Shown here piece after piece: positions 18,416 through 25,548 of a DNA stretch of 64,000 nt. The notes below the pieces were generated by a model. It was given only the letters and a program-made list of their open reading frames with translations. It ran no database searches and was not told the DNA's origin. The DNA lies in assembly GCA_036013505.1 (NCBI GenBank), contig CP107851.1, positions 3,791,501-3,855,500 of the forward strand. Reading direction: 5' to 3'. The DNA is from Streptomyces sp. NBC_00510 (GTDB lineage Bacteria > Actinomycetota > Actinomycetes > Streptomycetales > Streptomycetaceae). Within the stretch, counting starts at the first letter, position 1. Each line of letters opens with the position of its first letter. The position numbers and the translations under genes are program-made.

Positions 18416-19009
18416 GTGAGCACCATGCCCACGACCGCGAAGCGCCCCCCGGCGCGCGAGCGCATACTGACCACGGCCGAGGCGCTGTTCGCCGCGCACG
18501 GCCTGCGCGGCGTGGGGATCGACCGGATCATCGCCGAGTCGGGCGTGGCCAAGTCCACGCTCTACGTCCACTTCCCCTCCAAGGACGAACTGGCCGCCGC
18601 GTACCTGCGCAGGGTCGACGACTCCTGGCGGGGCAGGCTGCGCGCCGCCGCGCTGGCGGCCGGGGACGATCCCCGCGAGCGGCTGGTGGGCCTGTTCGAC
18701 GCCGTCTCGGCCTCGTACGCGCGCCACGGCTTCCACGGCTGCCCCTTCATCAACGCCGCCGCGGAGAGCGAGCCGGGCAGCCTGCCGCACGAGGTGACCC
18801 TGGCGCACAAGCGGGCCGTGCGGGCATGGGTGCGCGGGCTGGCCGAGGCGGCCGGCGCCGCGGACCCCGACGAGCTGGCACTCCAGCTGACCCTGCTCGT
18901 CGACGGCACCCTGGCCGCGGGCAAGCTCGAACAGGACCCGGCGATGCCGGCCGCCGCCAAGGCCGCGGCGCGGGCCGCGGTCGAGCGGGCCTGCCCGCCC
19001 GCCGTCTGA
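18416..19009 (+). CDS. TetR-family regulator of the adjacent oxidoreductase
   Basis: The 197-aa regulator has an N-terminal HTH (about 15-60: RERILTTAEALFAAHG, GIDRIIAESGVAKSTLYVHFPSKDELAAAYL). Its C-terminal domain has a GCPFINAAAE motif (about 118-127). That motif is common in TetR proteins controlling nearby reductases, and its Cys could be redox-sensitive. The GTG at 18416 has GAGGA upstream; an ATG three codons on is the alternative. Identical 14-bp palindromes precede this gene and the next one, so it probably represses both. The inducer is unknown. Confidence 0.88.
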   Translation: MSTMPTTAKRPPARERILTTAEALFAAHGLRGVGIDRIIAESGVAKSTLYVHFPSKDELAAAYLRRVDDSWRGRLRAAALAAGDDPRERLVGLFDAVSASYARHGFHGCPFINAAAESEPGSLPHEVTLAHKRAVRAWVRGLAEAAGAADPDELALQLTLLVDGTLAAGKLEQDPAMPAAAKAAARAAVERACPPAV

Positions 19010-19018
19010 TCCCGGCCG

Positions 19019-19049
19019 CGCCCTCGTCCGCACCATGGGGACGAGGGCG
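19019..19049 (+). terminator. Terminator between tetR and the oxidoreductase
   Basis: An 11-bp stem (19019-19029 with 19039-19049) and 9-base loop follow the tetR stop. This suggests the next gene is driven from its own operator-bearing promoter. Confidence 0.7.
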
Positions 19050-19068
19050 TTCCTTCGACCCGAATCAA

Positions 19069-19082
19069 ACAGACCTGTCTGT
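19069..19082. promoter_or_regulatory. Palindromic operator, copy 2 (oxidoreductase gene)
   Basis: ACAGACCTGTCTGT is identical to the site at 18358-18371 and lies 16 bases before the oxidoreductase start, overlapping where the transcript would begin. Confidence 0.8.
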
Positions 19083-19097
19083 TCGAAAGGACATCCG

Positions 19098-20117
19098 ATG
19101 ACCTCCTCCCGCCCCCCGGTGGCCACCACCATGCGCGCGGTCCTGCTGGAAGAGTTCGGCAGCCCCCTCGTCCTCGGCGCGATCCGAACCCCGGCACCCG
19201 GCCCCGGCCAGGTGCTGGTCCGGATCGCAGCCTCCGGGGTGAACCCCCTGGACACCAAGATCAGCGCCGGGAAGGCCGCCCACGCCCGCACCCGGCCGCC
19301 CGCCGTGCTCGGCCTCGACCTGGCCGGCGTCGTCGAGGAGGTCGGGGCCGACGTCACCGGCTTCGCACCCGGGGACGAGGTCTTCGGCATGACCGGCGGG
19401 GTCGGCGGCCTCCAGGGGTCGCTGGCCGAGTACGCGGCCGTGGACGCCCGGCTGCTGGCCCGCAAGCCCGCCGCACTGACGATGCGTCAGGCGGCGGCGC
19501 TCCCGCTGGTCTTCATCACCGCCTGGGAGGGCCTGGTGGACCGGGCGGGCGTACACGAGGGGCAGAAGGTGCTCGTCCACGGCGGCGCCGGCGGCATCGG
19601 GCACGTGGCCGTCCAGCTCGCCCGGGCCCGCGGTGCCGAGGTCTTCGCCACCGGCTCGCCGTGCAGCCTGGAGACCATCGCCGCTCTCGGGGCGACCCCG
19701 ATCGACCGCACCGCCACCCCGGTCGACGCCTACGTCGCCGAGCACACCGGCGGCGAGGGCTTCGACGTCGTCGTCGACACCGTCGGCGGGGAGACGCTCG
19801 ACGCCTCCTTCACCGCGGTGCGCACCTACACCGGCCATGTGGTGAGCGCCCTCGGCTGGGGCAGCCACAGCCTCGCGCCGCTGTCCTTCCGCGGTGCCAG
19901 CTACTCCGGGGTCTTCACACTGCTGCCGATGCTCACCGGCCGCGGGCGCGAGCACCACGGCGGGATCCTGCGCGAGGCCGCCGCCCTCGCCGAGGCCGGC
20001 GCGCTGCGGCCGCTGGTCGACCCGCGCCGCTTCACCCTGGCCACGGCCGCCGAGGCGCACGGCGTGGTCGAGCGCGGCGAGGGCCGGGGCAAGGTCATCG
20101 TGGACGTCGCCGGGTGA
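19098..20117 (+). CDS. Quinone oxidoreductase-like MDR-superfamily dehydrogenase
   Basis: The 339-aa enzyme belongs to the zeta-crystallin/quinone oxidoreductase branch of medium-chain dehydrogenases, which reduce quinones or enones with NADPH and lack catalytic zinc. Visible features: MRAVLLEEFGSP, GVNPLDTKISAG, the LGLDLAGVVEEVG core, and the nucleotide-binding motif VLVHGGAGGIGHVAVQLA. The end is GKVIVDVAG. The cysteine cluster of zinc alcohol dehydrogenases is absent. The ATG at 19098 has AAAGGAC upstream. Its promoter carries the same palindrome as the tetR gene before it, so it is probably induced by an electrophile or similar ligand of that TetR; the ligand is inferred, not seen. Confidence 0.87.
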   Translation: MTSSRPPVATTMRAVLLEEFGSPLVLGAIRTPAPGPGQVLVRIAASGVNPLDTKISAGKAAHARTRPPAVLGLDLAGVVEEVGADVTGFAPGDEVFGMTGGVGGLQGSLAEYAAVDARLLARKPAALTMRQAAALPLVFITAWEGLVDRAGVHEGQKVLVHGGAGGIGHVAVQLARARGAEVFATGSPCSLETIAALGATPIDRTATPVDAYVAEHTGGEGFDVVVDTVGGETLDASFTAVRTYTGHVVSALGWGSHSLAPLSFRGASYSGVFTLLPMLTGRGREHHGGILREAAALAEAGALRPLVDPRRFTLATAAEAHGVVERGEGRGKVIVDVAG

Positions 20118-20141
20118 CGGGTGCCCGGCGGTCAGCGGCGG

Positions 20142-21566
20142 TCAGCGGCGGTAGCAGTACGAGTCCGAGGAGGCGTCGCCGCCTTCCAGGCGCGTCTGGT
20201 GCACCCGCAGTCCCCGGAAGTCCGGGCCGTGCGGGAAGAAGCCGCTGTCGACGCGGAGCCCGCCGCGTGAGGTGTCGGCGTCGAGTTTGACCATCCACGG
20301 GTCGATGCCCTCGGGGTAGAACTGCGCGTCCCAGGCGCCGTACAGGGAGTTCGTCACGTACACCCGCCGTCCGTCGCGGCTGAGCTCGACCATCTGCGCT
20401 CCGCCGCTCAGCGGGACGTCCGGCTCCGCGGGGTGCGCCTGCCGGCCGGTGATGCCGCCCAGCCGCACGGACGCGGTCCGCCTCGGCCGGAGCGGGTCGC
20501 CCACGTCGTACTGGTGGAGGTCACCGGTCCCCCACGCGGAGACGTACAGCCACCGGTCGTCCACCGACAGGTCGATGTCGGTGATCAACGGGGGCACGGC
20601 GCCGAACGGCCGTAACGCGGGGGGCAGGTCCTCCGCCCGGGCGGGCTCGGCGGGCAGGGTGATCACCTTGCGGACCGTGAAGTCGCCGCCCTCCCGGGTC
20701 CACAGCCACACCGACGCCGACAGGTCCTCGACGTCGACGACGGTGTTCACGAACCCCCAGGTGGCCTCGGGGTCGTGCGAGGGACGCAGCTCCAGCACCA
20801 TCTGGTTCTCGTCCCCCAGGTCGACGCGCTGCAGGTGCCGGCCCGTGTCCAGGTCCCAGAAGTGCACCGCGTGCCCGTAGCGGCGGTCCAGCAGCAGTTC
20901 GGGCACGAGCCCGTCCTCGATCATCGAGGGGCTGCCCCACTCGCTGGTCACGGCGATGTTCTCGCGCAGGTGCCACCAGACGTCGTAGGCGAGCGACTGC
21001 GGTCCGCGCTCGCTCTCCCAGGCCCGCAGCACCTCGAAGGTCTCGTGGTCCAGCAGCGCGACGCCGCCGGGCCCGTCCGCGCCGTCCGCGCCGCCGAGGC
21101 AGGACAGGAACACCCCGTCGGGGCCGCAGTGGAGGGTGTGCGGCCGCGAGTAACCGGCCCTGGCGGCGAGCTCCCCGGCCTCGACCACCTTGACCAGGCG
21201 CGGCCGGGTGGGATCGGGGCCGGTGTCGAGGACGTGCAGCCGGGAGGAACGCAGGCCCGGGACGATGAGGTAGCGCCGCGCGGCGTGGTGGTGGCCGGCG
21301 TGGGCCAGCGCGCTCGAGCAGGCGTTCCAGCCGAAGTGGTGCAGTTCGTTGCCCCGGTCGGGCATCTCGACGCGGGCGGCCACCTGGCCGTACACCGGGG
21401 ATCCCGGATCGGTGACGACGGTGAACAGTGCGTCCGGGCGCTCTCCGGCCGGGTCGAACCCGACGACGTAGGCGAGCTTCTCGGCGGGCGCGGCGACGGC
21501 GTCCGCCGGGGTGCGGTACAGGGTGGGGTCACGGTGGCCGTCGCGGTCGTGCTCGGTCGTCGTCAT
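20142..21566 (-). CDS. SBP56/methanethiol oxidase-family protein
   Basis: The 474-aa beta-propeller protein matches the selenium-binding protein 56 family. Members include copper-dependent methanethiol oxidase, which turns methanethiol into formaldehyde, H2S and peroxide. Family motifs are GNELHHFGWNACSS (about 72), LIVPGLRSSRLHVLDTG, SRPHTLHCGPDGVFLSCLG, TSEWGSPSMIEDGL, YGHAVHFWDLD, GFVNTVVDVEDL, TDIDLSVDDRWLYVSAWGTGDLHQYDV, GAQMVELSRDGRRVYVTNSLYGAWD. The usual CSSC after the HH motif reads CSSA here, so the second cysteine is missing. The start at 21566 has GAGAGGGA upstream. The in vivo substrate is unproven. Confidence 0.85.
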   Translation of the reverse strand: MTTTEHDRDGHRDPTLYRTPADAVAAPAEKLAYVVGFDPAGERPDALFTVVTDPGSPVYGQVAARVEMPDRGNELHHFGWNACSSALAHAGHHHAARRYLIVPGLRSSRLHVLDTGPDPTRPRLVKVVEAGELAARAGYSRPHTLHCGPDGVFLSCLGGADGADGPGGVALLDHETFEVLRAWESERGPQSLAYDVWWHLRENIAVTSEWGSPSMIEDGLVPELLLDRRYGHAVHFWDLDTGRHLQRVDLGDENQMVLELRPSHDPEATWGFVNTVVDVEDLSASVWLWTREGGDFTVRKVITLPAEPARAEDLPPALRPFGAVPPLITDIDLSVDDRWLYVSAWGTGDLHQYDVGDPLRPRRTASVRLGGITGRQAHPAEPDVPLSGGAQMVELSRDGRRVYVTNSLYGAWDAQFYPEGIDPWMVKLDADTSRGGLRVDSGFFPHGPDFRGLRVHQTRLEGGDASSDSYCYRR

Positions 21567-21811
21567 GGCTGTTCCCTCTCCCGTACGGGAGCCCGGACCA
21601 GGGGCCTTGCGGCGGACGACCGGGCCCAGCCGTGCGGGATCTGTGTGCGGACGCCGGACAGATGTCCCGTACGACGAGCGTTTCACAGCCCCGGAGAGGT
21701 GCCAAGGCGGGACCCCGGGCGCCCGGACGGCCCGCCGCCGCGCCGGGCCCGGTTGCCGGGACGCGGGCGGCACTGGACCGGATGGCGGGGCCGGCACTAG
21801 GTTGCGGCTTC

Positions 21812-22438
21812 GTGACCCACGACGACGCCATCGTCATGTCCCCGCCCGTGCGGCCGGCCGAGGGCGAGCCGGTCTTCGTCCCCAAGGCGACGACCGTCCT
21901 CGTCGTGGCCGCGCTCGGGGTCTGCGTGCTGGTGAACGCCGCGCTGCTCGTCGCCCGGCTGTTCCTCGACCGCGCCGCCGGCGGCTCGGCCGCCGCCCTC
22001 GCGCGCGGCGACGAGGTCGTCACCCTCACCGGTCTGAGCCATCTCGCCTTCGTGCTCACCGGGGTCGTCTTCCTGCGCTGGCTGTGGCAGATGCGGGTGA
22101 ACGCCGAGGCGCTGGCGCCCGGCGGTCACCGGATGCGACGCGGCTGGACCACGGGCGCGTGGCTGATACCGCTGGTCGGCTTCGTCCTGCCCAAGCGGAT
22201 CATCAACGACATCTGGGCCGCCAGTTCCCCGCCCGGACGCCCGCGGCGCACCAGTGTGCTGCTGACCTCGTGGTGGCTGCTCTTCGTGGCGGCGCAGCTC
22301 CTCGCCTCCCCCTCCGCCACCACGGGCCCGCCTGCGGCGGAGACGGCCGGTGCCGCGCTCTACGTCCTGGCGGGGGCGCTGTGCATCGCCGTGGTGCTGC
22401 GGCTCGCCGCGATGCAGCGGACGCGCCTGCGCGGCTGA
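21812..22438 (+). CDS. DUF4328-type membrane protein
   Basis: The 208-aa protein has about four hydrophobic helices. It carries the signature of a family of unknown function common in Streptomyces: WLWQMRVNAEAL followed by HRMRRGWTTGAWLIPLVGFVLPKRIINDIWAAS. The family is annotated DUF4328. The GTG at 21812 lies 8 bases after TAGGTT, a possible -10 element, so translation may be leaderless. An ATG at 21836 is the alternative. No role can be inferred from its neighbours. Confidence 0.75.
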   Translation: MTHDDAIVMSPPVRPAEGEPVFVPKATTVLVVAALGVCVLVNAALLVARLFLDRAAGGSAAALARGDEVVTLTGLSHLAFVLTGVVFLRWLWQMRVNAEALAPGGHRMRRGWTTGAWLIPLVGFVLPKRIINDIWAASSPPGRPRRTSVLLTSWWLLFVAAQLLASPSATTGPPAAETAGAALYVLAGALCIAVVLRLAAMQRTRLRG

Positions 22439-22483
22439 GGGCGGCGGGCCGTCCGGCACCGGCGGCGTGCACCGCCGGCGCCG

Positions 22484-22690
22484 CTAGGGCCTGTCGTCAA
22501 ATTGACGTCAGCCGCCCGGAGGGCGGGCCCTGCGGTGTCTGGTGCGGTGCATCGCAAGGCGGAGAGTCGTCCTCGTAGTGGGCTACTCGGACGATTCGAC
22601 AACGCAGCGTGGGGGCACCCCCGGCCGAAGGCTGGGGGAGTGCCGTGCCAGGCGCCGCGGGGCAGGCGGCAATTTGACGACAGGCCCTAG
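22484..22690. mobile_element. MITE-like element with 20-bp perfect inverted ends
   Basis: A 207-bp non-coding segment begins with CTAGGGCCTGTCGTCAAATT (22484-22503) and ends with its exact reverse complement (22671-22690). The outermost CTAG is self-complementary and could instead be a 4-bp target duplication, leaving 16-bp ends. A YTAR target is typical of IS5-like elements. There is no transposase inside, and the interior is GC-rich and partly palindromic. It sits between two genes that point in converging directions. Confidence 0.8.
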
Positions 22691-22694
22691 GCCG

Positions 22695-23930
22695 TCAGGC
22701 CCCGGCGGCCGAGGCCAGGTAGGCGGAGGTCGCCCCCGGGTCATAGAAGTACGACTCGTAGTCCGACGGGTCGTCGAAGCCGTTGGCGAAGCGGTCGGCG
22801 ACCGCCGGCAACTGCCCGGCGGCACCGATCAGGCCGAGGATGTGCTCCGGCGGCGGGCCGAGGAGGGCGTTGGTCCACTTGGTCACCGGCTCGGCGGTGG
22901 CCCAGAAGCGGGCGAAGGCGGACTCCATCCAGTCCCGGTCGAAGGGCTTGTCGCCCTGCTCGACGATGGCGTCGAGGTAGGCGGCCGCGCACTTGGAGGC
23001 GCTGTTGGAGCCCTGCCCGGTGATCGGGTCGTTGGCCACCACGACGTCGGCGACGCCCAGCACCAGCCCGCCGGAGGGCAGTTCCGCGACGGGGTGCCGG
23101 ACCACCGGCGCGAAACGCCCGGCCAGGGTGCCGCCGGCGTCCGTCAGCTCCACGTCACGGGCGCGGTCGTACTCCCACGGCATATGACGCTCCATCAATT
23201 CCAGGGTGATGCGCAGGTGTTCCTGTGGGTCCTTGACACCGCCGAAGACGTCGAGCGGACCGCCCGGGAGCCCCTCCCAGAAGAGGATGTCGCAGGGGCC
23301 GGAGGTGGTGAACGCCGGGATCACGATCAGTTCGCCGGCGCCGGGCACCATGTTGAGCCGCACCGCGTGGAAGTCGGGGTGCTCCGGGCGCGGGCCGAGG
23401 CCGTGCACATAGGCGACGGCCAGCGCACGCTGCGGGCTGTCGTACGGGGAACGCTCGGCGTCCCGGCCGAACATGGAGACCAGCTCGCCCTTGCCGGCCG
23501 CGACCATCACCAGGTCGTAGGCGCGGGAGAAGTAGTCCAGGTCGCCGACGGTCACGCCGTGCACGACCAGCTTGCCGCCGCGCTCGACGAAGGTCTCCAG
23601 CCAGCCGGCCATCTTCACCCGCTGGTCGACGGACTGCGCGTACGCGTCGAGCCGTCCCACCCAGTCGATGGGCCGTGATCCGTCGGGGGCGGCGACGGAG
23701 ACCCCCAGGCCCTCGATCCGGGGGGTCCGGTCCTCCCAGAAGCCGAGACCGAGGTCGCGCTCGTGGCCCAGCGCCGTGCCGAACATGCACTGGGTGGACA
23801 TGACACGCCCGTGGCGTATCTCGTCCGCCGTGCGGTTGGACATGACGGTGACCTCGTATCCCCGGGACTGCAGGCCCAGGGCCAGTTGGAGCCCGGACTG
23901 GCCGGCTCCCACGATCAGTATCTTGCGCAA
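22695..23930 (-). CDS. StyA-like FAD-dependent monooxygenase
   Basis: The 411-aa flavoprotein resembles the styrene/indole monooxygenase oxygenase (StyA) group. These epoxidise alkenes or indole using FADH2 from a separate reductase. It starts with a Rossmann GxGxxG motif (ILIVGAGQSGLQLALGL). It also has the family-like VMSTQCMFGTALGHERDLGL, PYDSPQRALAVAYVHG, and NDPITGQGSNSASKCAAAYLDAI near the flavin. No StyB-like reductase is adjacent. It follows the conservon on the same strand with a 73-base gap, so it may be its effector, as cytochrome P450 genes are in some conservons. The substrate is unknown. The start at 23930 is ATG. No signal peptide is present. Confidence 0.82.
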   Translation of the reverse strand: MRKILIVGAGQSGLQLALGLQSRGYEVTVMSNRTADEIRHGRVMSTQCMFGTALGHERDLGLGFWEDRTPRIEGLGVSVAAPDGSRPIDWVGRLDAYAQSVDQRVKMAGWLETFVERGGKLVVHGVTVGDLDYFSRAYDLVMVAAGKGELVSMFGRDAERSPYDSPQRALAVAYVHGLGPRPEHPDFHAVRLNMVPGAGELIVIPAFTTSGPCDILFWEGLPGGPLDVFGGVKDPQEHLRITLELMERHMPWEYDRARDVELTDAGGTLAGRFAPVVRHPVAELPSGGLVLGVADVVVANDPITGQGSNSASKCAAAYLDAIVEQGDKPFDRDWMESAFARFWATAEPVTKWTNALLGPPPEHILGLIGAAGQLPAVADRFANGFDDPSDYESYFYDPGATSAYLASAAGA

Positions 23931-24003
23931 GGCGGCATGCTCTCTCGTACGGTGCGGCTGGGATGCGTCCGGCGGGCGTCCCCACGACTCCGCCGGAAGA
24001 CTG

Positions 24004-24606
24004 CTACTCCGGCTGGGCGACGAGGGCCTGCTTGACCAGGGCCAGCAGTACCTGGATCACCGACTGGCGGTCGCGGGCGTCGCATATCACCACCGGGATC
24101 TCGTCCGGCACGGCGAGCGCCTCGCGGACGTCGATCTCGTCGTAGGCGGTGGTGCCCTCGAAGCGGTTGACCGCCACGGCGTAGGGCAGGCCGCTGCTCT
24201 CGAAGTAGTCCAGTGCCGGGAAGGCGTCGGCCAGCCGGCGGGTGTCGGCGAGGACGACGGCGCCGATCGCCCCGCGCACCAGGTCGTCCCACATGAACCA
24301 GAAGCGCTGCTGGCCGGGGGTGCCGAACAGGTAGAGCACCAGCTCCCGGTCGAGGGTGATCCGGCCGAAGTCCATCGCCACCGTGGTGGTGGTCTTGTCC
24401 GGGGTGGACCCGAGGTCGTCGATGTCCTCACTGGCACTGGTCATCACCGCCTCGGTGGTGAGCGGGGTGATCTCCGAGACCGTGCCGACGAAGGTGGTCT
24501 TGCCCACGCCGAAGCCGCCCGCCACCACGATCTTGGTCGAGGTGGGCGCCTGGCTCACGTCCAGCTGCCACTCCTGCAGGCCGTCTTCTTCCGCGAGGGA
24601 CGACAT
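24004..24606 (-). CDS. cvnD: Conservon small GTPase (CvnD)
   Basis: This 200-aa protein is the Ras-like GTPase of a conservon. It has a P-loop GGFGVGKTTFVG (about 30-41), switch region TTTTVAMDFGRI, LYLFGTPGQQRFWFMWDDL (switch II) and a VAVNRFE base motif (NxxE/D-type). CvnD proteins act with the CvnA sensor, CvnB and CvnC in a membrane-associated, G-protein-like complex in Streptomyces. The ATG at 24606 lies just after the cvnC stop, separated by one base. An in-frame start at 24627 would overlap cvnC and is not preferred. Which of the many conservon copies this is cannot be told from the sequence alone. Confidence 0.93.
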   Translation of the reverse strand: MSSLAEEDGLQEWQLDVSQAPTSTKIVVAGGFGVGKTTFVGTVSEITPLTTEAVMTSASEDIDDLGSTPDKTTTTVAMDFGRITLDRELVLYLFGTPGQQRFWFMWDDLVRGAIGAVVLADTRRLADAFPALDYFESSGLPYAVAVNRFEGTTAYDEIDVREALAVPDEIPVVICDARDRQSVIQVLLALVKQALVAQPE

Positions 24607-24607
24607 G

Positions 24608-25033
24608 TCAGAGCCTGCGAAGTCCACCGAGAACCCTCTCCAGCAGTGCGCGATCCGGGGCGCCGGGCCCGTGCCCGGTCCCGTACACGCGGATCCTTCC
24701 CTGATCGGCCAGGTCGCTGAGCAGCACCCGGACGACGCCGAGCGGCATGCGCAGCAGCGCCGAGATCTCCGCCACCGAGCGCATCCGGCGGCACAGCTCC
24801 ACGATGGCGCGCATCTCCGGCATGACGCGCTCGGCCCAGCTGCCCGAGGTCAGCTCCCTGCGCTCGGTGGAGCCATCGATCGTCGCGACGAAGGTCTCCA
24901 CCAGCAGCACGTGGCCGAAGGACGTACGGCCGCCGGTCAGCGCGTACGGGCGCACCCGGGCGGCCCTGCGCCCGGCGCCCCGTACGGGGAGGACGGCGGC
25001 CGCCCGGGCCGCGGCGATCACCGGACGGCGCAT
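24608..25033 (-). CDS. cvnC: Conservon DUF742 protein (CvnC)
   Basis: The 141-aa protein matches the DUF742 family: VRPYALTGGRTSF, then a winged-helix-like part ELCRRMRSVAEISALLRMPLGVVRVLLSDLADQGRIRVY. An Ala/Arg-rich N-terminus precedes it. CvnC is part of conservons and likely links CvnB and the GTPase. Start is an ATG overlapping the cvnB stop (TGATG) at 25033. The stop is followed by cvnD after one base. Its exact biochemical role is not known. Confidence 0.93.
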   Translation of the reverse strand: MRRPVIAAARAAAVLPVRGAGRRAARVRPYALTGGRTSFGHVLLVETFVATIDGSTERRELTSGSWAERVMPEMRAIVELCRRMRSVAEISALLRMPLGVVRVLLSDLADQGRIRVYGTGHGPGAPDRALLERVLGGLRRL

Positions 25034-25548
25034 CAGCGGCCCCCCTCGATCGCCTGGCGCAGCTCCGTGCGGAGCGCCGGGGTGAGCACGTGGCCGGCCC
25101 GGCCCACGAACAGGGCCATGTGGTAGGCCACCACGCTCATGTCGCACTCGGCGTCCGCGTGGACGCCGAGCAGCGAACCGTCCCCGATCGTCATCACGAA
25201 CACGCTGCCGTTCTCCATCGCCACCCCCGTCTGGCGCACGCCACCGCCGTCCATCAGGCGCGCGGCGCCATCGGTCAGCGAGGCGATGCCGGAGACCACC
25301 GTGGCCAGGTCGGCGGAGGTGCCCGCCGGGCCCCTGGGGCGTCCGGCCGCGCCGTCCTCCGTGCCTTCGTCAGCCGCGTCGGCCTCGTCCTCGGGCTCCG
25401 AGGTCAGCAGCAGCAGTCCGTCCGAGGACACGACGGCCACGGAGCGGACCCCGGGCACGTCCTCCACGAAATTGCTCAGCAGCCACTGGAGGCTACGTGC
25501 CTCGTGGCTCAGGCCCCGTTCACTCTGGGTGTCCGTACCGGCCGACAT
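25033..25548 (-). CDS. cvnB: Conservon roadblock/LC7 protein (CvnB)
   Basis: The 171-aa protein has a roadblock/LC7 fold: LQWLLSNFVEDVPGVRSVAVVSSDGLLLLTSE, GTSADLATVVSGIASLTDGAARLM, GVAMENGSVFVMTIGDGSLLGVHADAECDMSVVAYHMA. Relatives such as MglB act as GAP-like partners of small GTPases, so it probably regulates CvnD. An acidic/Gly-rich insertion at about 53-77 (EDEADAADEGTEDGAA) lies between the first strands and the next helix and is unusual for a short family member. Start is the ATG at 25548, overlapping the cvnA stop (TGATG). Confidence 0.92.
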   Translation of the reverse strand: MSAGTDTQSERGLSHEARSLQWLLSNFVEDVPGVRSVAVVSSDGLLLLTSEPEDEADAADEGTEDGAAGRPRGPAGTSADLATVVSGIASLTDGAARLMDGGGVRQTGVAMENGSVFVMTIGDGSLLGVHADAECDMSVVAYHMALFVGRAGHVLTPALRTELRQAIEGGR

